From assembly GCA_018136815.1 (NCBI GenBank), contig CM030935.1, positions 2,674,292 through 2,738,291 of the forward strand: DNA of 64,000 nt, in the 5' to 3' direction. Positions 52,832-61,649 of this stretch are shown here, one piece after another; within the stretch, counting starts at the first letter, position 1, and every line of letters starts with the position of its first letter. Both the position numbers and the translations under genes were made by a program. Source of the stretch: Isochrysis galbana. Lineage: Eukaryota > Haptophyta > Isochrysidales > Isochrysidaceae. Below the pieces are notes generated by a model. It did no database searches, was not told the DNA's origin, and was given only the letters and a program-made list of their open reading frames with translations.

Positions 52832-54160
52832 ATGCAGACTTGCCTCGAAGCCTGGCTCGGCATACGCCCACAGCCGTCGCAGCCGACGGGCGCATCCCCA
52901 CCGGTGGGCGAGCTTGAATCTGAAGCGCTGGGCCTCTTCAATATGCCGGCAGATGCACTCCTACTTCTCTGCTCGCAACTTCCACTCCAGTCTCTCAGTC
53001 GGCTCGTGGTCACCTGCAGCGAAGCAGAGGATCGTATCCCTGATGAAGCTTGGCGTGGCCCACTCAGCCAGTGCCGCGCAAATGCAATGGCCGCGCTTGA
53101 TCGAGCTGGCTCTTCTGCACTACGGGAGCCCATGAGCATGGAGTCGCATTTGATGCAAGTGAGTCTGAGCAACACTGCGAGTCAACAAGGCACAGGAGGG
53201 CCATTTGAAGGTGATGAGGCGGATGAGCTCATCTCCTGGATTCGGTCTGCCAACGCAGTACTGTCGAATCAGAACCACGCTCAGTCGATGCGGTCATTGT
53301 GCAGCAGCCTGCGACCACTATTATGTTCTGTGTGTGATTCAGGCCCAGCCACTGTCCTTCGATTTTGGGCGACGGATCGTGGCGTGTGCGAGAAATGCAT
53401 CGCTGTTCGAGCTGTGGAAGTGAGGGCATGGAAGCTAAAGCAGCAACCTCGCGAAGCTGCTGAAATCGCGCGGCGCGAAAATGCGACGCGCGACCTACTG
53501 GGGGGCAAAATTGCTGACCATTTGCCGATGACAATCTGGAGTCCGCATATTGATTTTAGGCTTGCTTTCTCAAGTGATAGGCAGGGTGGATCCGCAACCG
53601 CCCTCCTGCGAGCAGCGCGTGGACTCAATGCGAGCATATTGTTGATAACGGAGCGCCTTCGATCGCCGCATTCGAATGAGCGGCGTGTATTCGGTGCTTT
53701 CTTGCCATCTGCATGGCCGCTTACTCTAACAGCGAGTAGGCAGCTGTGGTTTGGAGATATGCGTAGCTTCTTGTTCAGTCTTTTGCCCGAATTCAAAGTT
53801 CATGCCGCGACCGGGAATGACAATCACTTTGTCCACGTCTCTCCTGAGGGATTCGGCTTTGGCGGCGAGATCGGAGGGGCGGGTCATGCATTGTTTTTGA
53901 GTGCGGATCTCTCCCAAGGGCGTTGCTTGCCTTCACGAACTTTTGGGGATACCTCGAGTCTTGCAAGCGCGATGACGTTCTTGGTGGAGAATGTACAATT
54001 GTGGGACGTACACGACGATTTGATCTCGCGCACCCGAGCACGACCTGAATGGGAGGGCGATGAGAACGAATCCGTCCTCAAACCGGGCGAGGACAAGCTG
54101 ATGCTTGAGTTTGTTGGTGTTGAGCGCGATATTGCGCTCCTCCGCAGGTTTAATGGCTGA
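52832..54160 (+). CDS. F-box-like / TLDc-domain protein
   Basis: 442 residues from the ATG at 52832 (the frame is open slightly further upstream without ATG). Residues ~30-70 (FNMPADALLLLCSQLPLQSL, then SRLVVTCSEAEDRIPDEAWR) look like an F-box, which would link to an SCF ubiquitin ligase. In the middle, CSVCDS ... GVCEKC forms a CxxC-x17-18-CxxC pair that could bind zinc. The C-terminal ~170 residues match the TLDc fold: VFGAFLPSAWPLTLTASRQL, SFLFSLLPEF, GFGFGGEIGGAGHALFLSAD, RTFGDTSSLAS and VENVQLWDV. TLDc proteins bind V-ATPase and protect against oxidative stress in animals; function here is inferred. No introns. Not in an operon-like context. Confidence 0.75.
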   Translation: MQTCLEAWLGIRPQPSQPTGASPPVGELESEALGLFNMPADALLLLCSQLPLQSLSRLVVTCSEAEDRIPDEAWRGPLSQCRANAMAALDRAGSSALREPMSMESHLMQVSLSNTASQQGTGGPFEGDEADELISWIRSANAVLSNQNHAQSMRSLCSSLRPLLCSVCDSGPATVLRFWATDRGVCEKCIAVRAVEVRAWKLKQQPREAAEIARRENATRDLLGGKIADHLPMTIWSPHIDFRLAFSSDRQGGSATALLRAARGLNASILLITERLRSPHSNERRVFGAFLPSAWPLTLTASRQLWFGDMRSFLFSLLPEFKVHAATGNDNHFVHVSPEGFGFGGEIGGAGHALFLSADLSQGRCLPSRTFGDTSSLASAMTFLVENVQLWDVHDDLISRTRARPEWEGDENESVLKPGEDKLMLEFVGVERDIALLRRFNG

Positions 54161-56067
54161 TCATCAATATTTCTCCTTCCTGCTCTTCTGCAACCATGGA
54201 TGGGGGCTTGAATCCCTGCTCATGGCAAATCGCCCTGATCATGGGTGACATTAGCCGACCGCCTTCATGGTTGTTCCTCCCTTTTCATATATACCTTCTC
54301 TTGCCCTACATGGAGCGGACTTGTTGCAATTCGCCAGCATTAATCTGAAACCCCCTGCCTTCTCGATACGAAGGCCATCGGGAATGGCGAGTCTTCTCCT
54401 TCTAGCCCGGTCGCTTACTCTTTTTAATTTTTAACCACTATTTCCTCTAGTTCTCCTGTCTTCTTTTTCCTTGTTGGTGCTAATGCTGTGTCTCTGTGAA
54501 ACAGTTGCACCGCCCCTGCCGCGAATCCCCTCCCTGCCACACGATGTGAACGAAGTTAATAGCTTGGGTCACATACGGAGTGGCCTCGTGCCGCTCGCCC
54601 CCCCCATGCTCCAACTCCCCTTCGGGTATCTCGGATTCGGATTTCGTCGGTTTCGTCAATCTTTTCTACCTTCGCAGTTGCCTCCTCGTTCTTTGCTTTT
54701 GCGGGCGTGGTCCACCTGCGCCCCCAGAAAAAAATATTCTTGAAGATGACTACTACGTTGCTATCCGCTATCCCTTCCGCTGTGGGGTCCATACCTGACA
54801 TCGCCTTCTCCCACCCTCACTCCCCTTCCCGCTCCCCCCCTCGTTCCTTTATGTTCGGTTTCGGGGGGTCGGCCCATGTACACTACTTTGGGCCTAGCGT
54901 TGGTTGGGGCCAAGTTGGGGGAGGGGGAGGACGGGCCTTTTGTATCATGTTAGTGTTAGGGTGGCACACCTGCGCCCCAAGAGAGCCAGCTGGGACAACT
55001 GCTCCGGAGCGGCAGTAAAGGCTTGGGCTTTGCCCCTAGCCCCTAGTGTCCCCTGCCTCTCCCTCGCTCGCCTCGCCGGCCATGGGAGCCTTCTTGGCGG
55101 CTTCGAGCGGTCTGTGGCTTAGGGAGGGGGGGGGGGGGGGGTGCTCAGTACGATGGCAGCTACTTGCGCGCGAAGGAGTGCGGCACGCGGTGCGCCCCCA
55201 CTCGTGGGTGCAAGTGCGCCGAGCAGCTGGCAATCTCTGGATGCAGGACCAGAAGGCCATCCTCTCACGCATCACGGACCTCGTCACCCAGGATCAGCCA
55301 AGCGACCTGGTCGCCTGCCAGCGGAACGACATTGACAACAGGATCGAGGATGAGGACAATGAGAAAAAGACGACGAAGAAGATGAAGATTTAGCCGCAGG
55401 TGTTAGGCGTGTTCCGAAAAGTGGAGTGGGGTACCGTGGGGAAAAAGTTGCTATGCGCACGCGCCTCCAACTCCATACTAACATAACATTCTATGCGAAA
55501 ACAAAACTATAACCTGGCCCTCTTTTGACGGAACGCGACTTTAGCTCTAATCTCGCGCCGTAGCCGTAATTGGCTGCTTTTGTCAACGCCAACGCCCTCC
55601 CCAGCATAACTAATAGCGGTCAATATCGCCCAGTCGGGCAGAAAAGAAGCAAAAGTCGACGAGGATGGAAGCGCACAGTCACATTGACCATGGCCGACTC
55701 TCGCGTGCCGTGCTCCAACGATGCAGCGGGTAAGAAGGCTGCAGTGGGGGTGATGGGGGGAAAGCATGCAACTCACGAGTCTTGCATCCAGTCGGAGGCT
55801 TGGCATTTATCACGCCGAGATCGGGACATCTACCATCACACACATTCAAGAACTAACATTGCCTCATTGGAACCGCAATCAATCCCGTTTCTCGACCCTA
55901 TATTCTTAGATCCACAAATTGTTCATGCAGTCCATCAACCATCCAAGCGGAGGGCAACAAGTGGCAATTCCTTTCATCATCTCAGCATGAGAATGAGTCC
56001 CTTCGTTACGACTTTGAGGCGTGCAGGATGGTGGTCCGGCAAAAAGGTCAGAAGCGCTAGTTCTAGT
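54161..56067. other. Intergenic with repeats, no confident gene
   Basis: 54725-54945 is the partner of the repeat at 37145. 55125-55140 is a G run. A plus frame at 55046-55393 ends in a helical, charged tail (MQDQKAILSRITDLVTQDQ) but has no homology I know. 55515-55547 repeats the word found at 43548-43580 (aacctggccctcttttgacg). A 188-codon plus frame at 55570-56136 runs into the peroxiredoxin tail and looks spurious. Confidence 0.45.
54725..54945 (+). repeat. Unclassified dispersed repeat (copy of 37145-37360)
   Basis: Second copy of the family described at 37145, same orientation, with moderate divergence and a few indels. Confidence 0.7.
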
Positions 56068-57039
56068 TCAGCGCCGCTTGGCGACGCTCTCGATGGTTTG
56101 GTAGCCACTGCTAGATGTACCGATCTGCATCGTTGAGGTGTCACTTCCACCCCCGTTTCCACTTGAGATGAATGCGAAAGCGAAAACGGCGAGCGCAGCC
56201 AATGCGCCCCCCAAGGCCTGAATCTGATCGTTGTCAATGGCCAGATTGCTTTCGCCGGGGACTGGCTTTGGCTTCACGAGAGCAATCATCTTTTCGGCTG
56301 ATGACTCGACAAGACTATCCATGCCTTCATCCACGGCGACGTGGCTAACAACGCCATCTTCGCAGAACAGAGCAAAACGCTTGGATCGCACACCCACGCC
56401 AAAGCCCATGTCGTCAACGAGTCCAAGCGAGCGCACGAGGTCGCCGTCGCCATCCGAGAGCATGACGACGTTATCCGCGTCGACAGAGTCAGCTCCTATG
56501 CAAGAGCGCAGCGCATCACGCCAAGCGTCCATCACGTACCGATCATTTGTGGTCACCACTGCAATCTTGTCGACGCCGTAGCTCGCGAGCTTGGGGGCCG
56601 AGCGCAGAATGCCAGGCAAGTGAACATCGGTGCAGACCGGCGTGAAGGCCCCAGGCATGCCCACCAGGAAGGACTTGCCGTCACCGAGAACCTCTCGGAT
56701 GGACTGCACGAGCGCATCATCGTCGTCCTCCTCCTTCTTGGGTTGAGCCTGTGCCTCCTCCTCCATGAGGACACGGCGGGGCACCACTTCCACCTTGACG
56801 TCCGGGAGAGCCGTACCCTCTGTAATCTGGGGCAGCGTCTCCACCTTTCTCTTCTGCCTGAAGCGGAAACGATTGAAGATGCCCATGGTCGCGCTAGGGC
56901 CCGCACGTGCACTCCCTGCAAGGGGCTGGGCATGCGCAAGCCGCGAGCAGGTGGAGATGACGGCCGGTTGACCTGCCAGCTCCCACGCTGCCGCTGTGCC
57001 CACGGTGAAAGCGAGCATCGCCATCATTGGCCGGGCCAT
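56068..57039 (-). CDS. Peroxiredoxin (Prx5/redoxin type) with N-terminal targeting and C-terminal membrane anchor
   Basis: 323 residues, one exon. The redoxin domain (~75-270) has the peroxidatic motif MPGAFTPVCTDVHLPG (Cys136) typical of type II/Prx5 enzymes, which reduce H2O2 and organic peroxides with thioredoxin or glutaredoxin. VAVVTTND-like (IAVVTTNDRYVMDAWRDAL) and LGLVDDMGFGVGVRSKRFAL follow as in that family. The N-terminus MARPMMAMLAFTVGTAAAW reads as a signal peptide and is followed by a basic, Ser/Ala-rich stretch (SARAGPSATMGIFNRFRFRQ): together a bipartite leader as used for complex plastids (inference). Unusually, a hydrophobic helix (ALGGALAALAVFAFAFI) and a Ser/Gly-rich tail follow the domain. 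An acidic insert (KKEEDDDDAL) precedes the catalytic part. Confidence 0.9.
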   Translation of the reverse strand: MARPMMAMLAFTVGTAAAWELAGQPAVISTCSRLAHAQPLAGSARAGPSATMGIFNRFRFRQKRKVETLPQITEGTALPDVKVEVVPRRVLMEEEAQAQPKKEEDDDDALVQSIREVLGDGKSFLVGMPGAFTPVCTDVHLPGILRSAPKLASYGVDKIAVVTTNDRYVMDAWRDALRSCIGADSVDADNVVMLSDGDGDLVRSLGLVDDMGFGVGVRSKRFALFCEDGVVSHVAVDEGMDSLVESSAEKMIALVKPKPVPGESNLAIDNDQIQALGGALAALAVFAFAFISSGNGGGSDTSTMQIGTSSSGYQTIESVAKRR

Positions 57040-57299
57040 CGCAAAGAGAGGGGCGACGGAAGGGGGGGGGAGGCGGGAAGGGAGATCCGACGCAACTGGG
57101 GAGAGGAGGGAGAGACAGAAGAGGGGCGGGGGGTTGGGAGGGGAGAGGATAGAAAGGACGAGGATGGTGGAATGAAAGAAGGAAGGGGGGGGGGAGGAGC
57201 GAGGCGAAGAGCCTTTTCTCGTCTTTCCCGCGGGGACGGGCAGAGTAGGAGAAGGGGACTGCGCGCGGGGGGGGGGGGTGGGCCCTCGCCCTCCGATTA

Positions 57300-57323
57300 A
57301 TTTCTCTCTCTCTCACCCTCCCT

Positions 57324-57373
<50 letters not shown>
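57300..57373 (+). repeat. CT microsatellite
   Basis: (TC)n with a few CCC interruptions, ~70 bp, about 260 bp upstream of the peroxiredoxin start. Between it and the gene the sense strand is pyrimidine-rich (57060-57290 reads as G/A on plus). Confidence 0.95.
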
Positions 57374-57375
<2 letters not shown>

Positions 57376-58349
57376 ATGAGCTTTGAGAGAGGATGGACGC
57401 CGTCCGCCCGCCAGAAGGATGAGACCGGTGAAAAGCCGAGGAAGTACTCTCTACTCCCTCAGAGAGAGAGGGGAGCGATGAGGAGGAGGAGAGAAAGAGC
57501 CGGTGAATATATAGTAAAGGGCTGTGTAGAGGCCCCGAGCAGAAGGCAGACGGCCCCAAAAACCAAAAAAACAACTCTTCATCAACAGGAGTAGCAAAAA
57601 CGTCTTGAGCTCATGACGAGTAGTAGTAGTAAATGTTCTTGGATTCATCCTCCGAAGCCACACCCCACACCCTCCACTTCCGCCCTCGCCCCACCTTTGG
57701 CGAGGAGCTTTCCTTCGGTCTCACACCCTCCATCCTTCCTTGCTTCCCTCTTCTGCTCGCATCTCTTCCTCCTCTCTTCTCTCTTCCATGCGGCATGGGC
57801 CATGGTCCATGGTGGCACGCGCGCCTGCGACCACCCTTTAGGTCCCCAGGTGGCCGGCAGGGGGCATGCGGTCACTGGTAGGGGTAGGGCGGTCGTGTCG
57901 TACGCGAACAATAAATCCGTGTCTATATTTAAATTTTGACGCTGTCAGCCGCTACGTACTAAGCTTATACTTAGTTCGCCCATGGGGGGCACGAGCCCCC
58001 CTCTCTCTCCACTCCTCCCCTGCCATGGGGAGGAACCACTCACTCTCCTGGCACGCCTAATGGCTTGCCAGGAGCACACCGCCCTGCTGACCCATTCATC
58101 TCCCCACTCCCCACAGAACCGTCTGACTCGCACGCCCTGGCGCCCGTCGTGGCCAGTGGCCAGTCCATCTCTCCGACCAGCCCCTCCTCCCCCTGGGCCC
58201 CCTTGATCAGGACCCCCCAGCCAGCTCCAGTCCACCTGCAGGGGCGCGGAGCGCCAGCGAGGGAGAGGCAGGAGGGGCCCGGGCCAAGTCCCAGCCTCAC
58301 CTGCCCCGAGTCAGGGCCCTGAGCTGTCTGAGCTGTGCTCGAAGGCCCC
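57374..58349. other. Intergenic with repeat family E, no gene recognised
   Basis: 57961-58045 is the inverted family E copy (AAGCTTATACTTAGTTCGCC, then CATGGGGGGC and the GA/CT block to GAGGAACCACTC). The rest shows short frames only. 57920-57935 is AT-rich. Confidence 0.5.
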
Positions 58350-59438
58350 TGCAAGTAGGCCTGAGCGAAAATATGTAGTTTTTCGTGCCCAAATATGTGG
58401 GGAAAATATGTGGAAAATATGTAAAAAATTGCCCAAATATGTGGAAAAATATGTAGCTTTTGCCCCCCCAAAAAAACCTCTCGTGGCCGCATTCCCCGCT
58501 TCCGGCCTCGCCGCACATGCTCTTTGTCATTGTCACTCTTTTCACTCTTCTTTGTGCCTCTCCTCTCTCCTCTCTCCCCTACAGACCCTTTCTTTCTAGC
58601 TATTGCTGTATACAATGTGTGTACCATGAATCGAAACAGAGAATCTCGCCGCACACAGCACACACTACACACTACGATGACGAGGCGGGGAGCGTGGGAG
58701 CGCTCAGCTCTCGCACCGATGGCACACTCTTCATCCGCTCCTTACTTACGGCCCCCCTCACAAAGGCTGGGCGCAGCCATACCTGCATCTGAACATCGGA
58801 GATGCGAAGCCACACCGGTGCCCTCGTCGCAGTCGTGCCCTCCCCACCCCCACCCTCAAAGAGCACTTGCACCATGTGCGGGCCATGGAGGGTGCCCTTG
58901 CCCAGCATCGTAACCACGCCCTTGCCGAGGGAGTTGTGCAACACCCTCGAGCCCTGCTCGTAGATGTTGTCGGCCGTGGACATGACGGCATCCGGGTTCT
59001 CCCCGACGTCCTCCTCATCGTCGAGCTCATCGTCGTCGGCCCTCGCACCCTCGCCCTCGCCCTCTGTCCCTGCCGCCCTTCCAGCGTGCGCATCAACGTC
59101 ATCTTCTTGGGGCCCCTATTGCTGCTTGCGCGCGCGATGCTGTCAGCCGCTTGGAATAGCGCGAACCTGCGTGGCGAGGGGAAGGGAGCCTGGTGAGTGG
59201 CCATGCTTCCGCGCGCGACGCACCACAAATGGGGCTACGCAGCCAGGCTGCTCACCTGGAGCCATCGCACGCCCCCTGCCCCCTTGCCTCCTGCCTCGCT
59301 GTCCCCCCCCGCCGCACGGGGCGGCACGGCGGCTCGCGCCCCGAAAAAAGTAGTAAATATGTAAAAATATGTATCCGCCGAAAGCCCACCCAAATATGTA
59401 GAAAAATAAGTACATATTTTCGCTCAGGCCTACCTGCA
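58350..59438. mobile_element. Putative TIR element enclosing a host-like exon
   Basis: Inverted ends of 28 bp with one mismatch: 58350-58377 begins TGCAAGTAGGCCTGAGCG and goes on AAAATATGTA; 59411-59438 is its inverse. Next to each end are tandem AAATATGTGG/AAATATGTAG units (58366-58460; 59341-59420). Inside lies a 111-codon exon on the minus strand (58783-59115). No transposase and no target duplication recognised. Confidence 0.6.
58783..59115 (-). CDS. Exon of an acidic protein with a possible Tudor/SH3-like barrel (gene incomplete)
   Basis: Bounded by an acceptor (GCAGCAATAG) and a donor (CAG|GTATGG), phase 0 on both sides, 111 codons. The first half is very acidic (ADDDELDDEEDVGENPD). 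The second half reads YEQGSRVLHNSLGKGVVTML, GKGTLHGPHMVQVLFEGG, then WLRISDVQMQ. The pattern G-x-R-V-x-H-x4-G-x-G-x-V ... V-x-V-x-F resembles the small barrel at the end of UvrD-type helicases or CarD-like proteins. This is a resemblance only. Flanking exons were not identified. It lies inside a TIR element, so it may be a captured gene piece. Confidence 0.45.
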
Positions 59439-59782
59439 AGCCATCTGGGCATCTGGGGACCTGAAGTGGGGCCGCAAACGCGCGCCATGGGCCCCCGGGC
59501 CCCCGCCGCAGGGAAGAGAGGAGGAAGAGGGAAGAGAGAGGGGAGGGGGAAGCGGCAGCTCTCCCCTCCGGCACTAACGTACCTTCTGGCCCCGTTTAGG
59601 TGAAAGAAGATGGGGGGCGCTAGAGCCTGGAGGGAAGGGCCGCGGCGAGCCGCGGCCACTCGCTCTGACGAGGGAGTTTAGCGCTTTGGACCCCTAGCTA
59701 GATTCACGAGTGCCCCCCCCCCCCCCCCCCGCGTTGTTTTAATCGAAAGGGGTTATCCCCCAGCCAGCGTGGCCTCGCTCGA
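59439..59782. other. Intergenic; C run at 59714-59732
   Basis: GA-rich block (59500-59560) and an uninterrupted run of about 18 C. No gene. Confidence 0.6.
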
Positions 59783-60268
59783 CCTAGTTGGGCTGTCAGT
59801 CCGTAAGCTTACGGTGGTTTTGAGCTTACACTTACATCAGTACTTAGCATCAGGCTTAATATTAGCTTACACCCCTATTATAACTTCTAGTATCGCTATT
59901 ATTATACTTATACTTACTGGGGGGTGTTCAGCGTGCAGCGCGTGGCGCGCGCGCACAGGGGAGGGCAGCGCAAATAAACAGAGAGCACGAGTTGGCAGGT
60001 GCATGTGAAGAGGCCAAGAGTCCAAGGTGGTGGTGGTGGTGGGTGGGCAGCTTGCAGGAGAGATAGGCGGGGGGAGGGAGCGGGCTGGCGCGCCTTTGCG
60101 CTTGTTCGCTTGTTCGCGGGGGCTCGTTCCCGCTCCGGAGTTTTGTTTTTAGTTTTATTTTTGAACTGGCAGCCTAGAGCCTAGGAACTAACATCAGTAT
60201 ATCAGCTCCTGGGGAGCTAATACTAATGCATCAGTACTAATATCAGTACTTAATACAGCCCAACTAGG
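59783..60268 (-). mobile_element. MITE family A, copy 2 (486 bp, 8-bp target duplication)
   Basis: Inverted relative to copy 1 at 22876-23335, with the same CCTAGTTGGGCTGT ends. It is flanked by a perfect 8-bp duplication TCGCTCGA (59775-59782 and 60269-60276). Internal matches run the whole length (for example TCCCGCTCCGGAG, AGGCGCGCC, ACGCGCTGCACGCTGAACA in inverse). Non-coding. Confidence 0.93.
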
Positions 60269-60319
60269 TCGCTCGAGGAGAGGGTGTGCGGGGGTGCGCA
60301 GCAGGGGCGGTGCGTGCAC

Positions 60320-60440
60320 TGGAGAGAGGACAAATACCGAAGGGAGGGGGAAGTGCCCCCTGCCCTCGGTAGCACTCGTACACCTGGCTCGTCAGGCATG
60401 GCGGGATTCCGTGACTGAAAAGTTGTGACCAATCCGCTAG
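60320..60440 (-). repeat. Unclassified dispersed repeat (inverted copy of 39711-39830)
   Basis: Carries the inverse of the block described at 39711 (TCGTCAGGCATGGCGGGATT and CTGAAAAGTTGTG). Confidence 0.75.
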
Positions 60441-61649
60441 TGGGGTTGGCTAGGATATAACATTAATAATTCATTTATTTGATATTTGACGCTGTCAGCC
60501 GTTAGCCGTTAGTGCTAGTGTGTTAGTGTGGTGTTGAGACTGGAGACGAGCCTAGAGCCTAGGACCCCCAAGGGGGAAGCTTGAAGCTGGCGACCCACCT
60601 GCCGTTCCGGACTTCCTACCAAACACCAAACAAAGCAAATGGAATGCTGGTGCTTGGTGCGCCGCGAGCCCCCATCGTCCGTCGTTCCTTGTCCCGACTA
60701 CTTGTCTCACGCTTGAACTCAACGCCAATACCGGTACCGGTGGGGGCAGCAGCGGCTCGGCCGTCCCCGGCCGGGGCACCCGGCCGGAAAGCGGAAGTCG
60801 TAACGGCTGCCCGCCGTCGCCGGCCGGATCACACCTGCCCGAGCCGTCGACCGGGAGCCGGGCGACCGGTACCGCGCCCAAATGGAAGGAAAGGGGAGTA
60901 GATATTTCGTTATCGAGTTAGCGCGCACACGAGCAGTGAGTAGTGTCAGATCCCTAGATGGTAGAGCTAGCCCGGATTCGTCAGGAGGTCTTTTTAGAGA
61001 CGTTGGAACTAGAACGAAGAACGAATAGCAGATGGCAGCGGCCGTTTCAACGGCTGGCCAACTAGACACAAACGCAAACACACTGCTTTCACGTAGTACG
61101 TGTTTGAATCAGCATTCGGTGCTTAGAGAAGTACGTCGCTGCTTGCTTTCGTCAACTTCTAGAGTATTGCGGGTCTTCTAGAGTATTGAGGCTTAGTAGC
61201 CGCCTTCACAACACACAGCTTCTACGGAAACCTTACGGCGCGTCACCGTCAGCCAGTCAATTAGCTACTTCTTTCGTGCGGCCGTGGTGCAAGCCGCGCG
61301 CTCACAGTCTGCGCCTATTCAACTAGAGAGGAGGTGTGTAGTGATCCTCCTCCTTGCTCTAGCCCTGCGGAATACCCTGACGCCTTCCTCGCGCCATTAG
61401 TCGCGGGGACGAACAGCTTGGATGGAAGTTCCCATGATTCGGAAAGAGGAGATTGCCGATATTGCTCATCAAGGCGACCATCTTGGGAACCTCAAGAGCA
61501 CATCTTGGGACCCTCGAGACGCATCATGGCACCAACAAGACGTTCATCTAGGGACCCTCAATGACCGTGGTCCGCCCAACGAGGCCGAAGAGTCAGCGGT
61601 CGCGAAAGGTCATCCGGCACAATGGCCTCGCGCATACCTGCAGTGCATC
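60441..61649. other. Intergenic downstream of glucosidase II, no gene recognised
   Basis: 60700-60890 is GC-rich with CCGGCCGG words. 61155-61195 repeats TCTAGAGTATTG twice. 61470-61565 has three imperfect repeats of CATCTTGGGACCCTC. Only short frames are open. Part is presumably 3' untranslated sequence of the minus-strand gene. Confidence 0.5.

Noticed and set aside
55570-56136. 188-codon plus-strand frame
   Set aside because: It runs into the antisense of the peroxiredoxin C-terminus and has no recognisable domain or ATG at its beginning.
60940-60985. TGTCAGATCCC...TGGTAGAGC, reminiscent of an LTR end and primer-binding site
   Set aside because: No second LTR copy, no polypurine tract and no retroelement coding around it.
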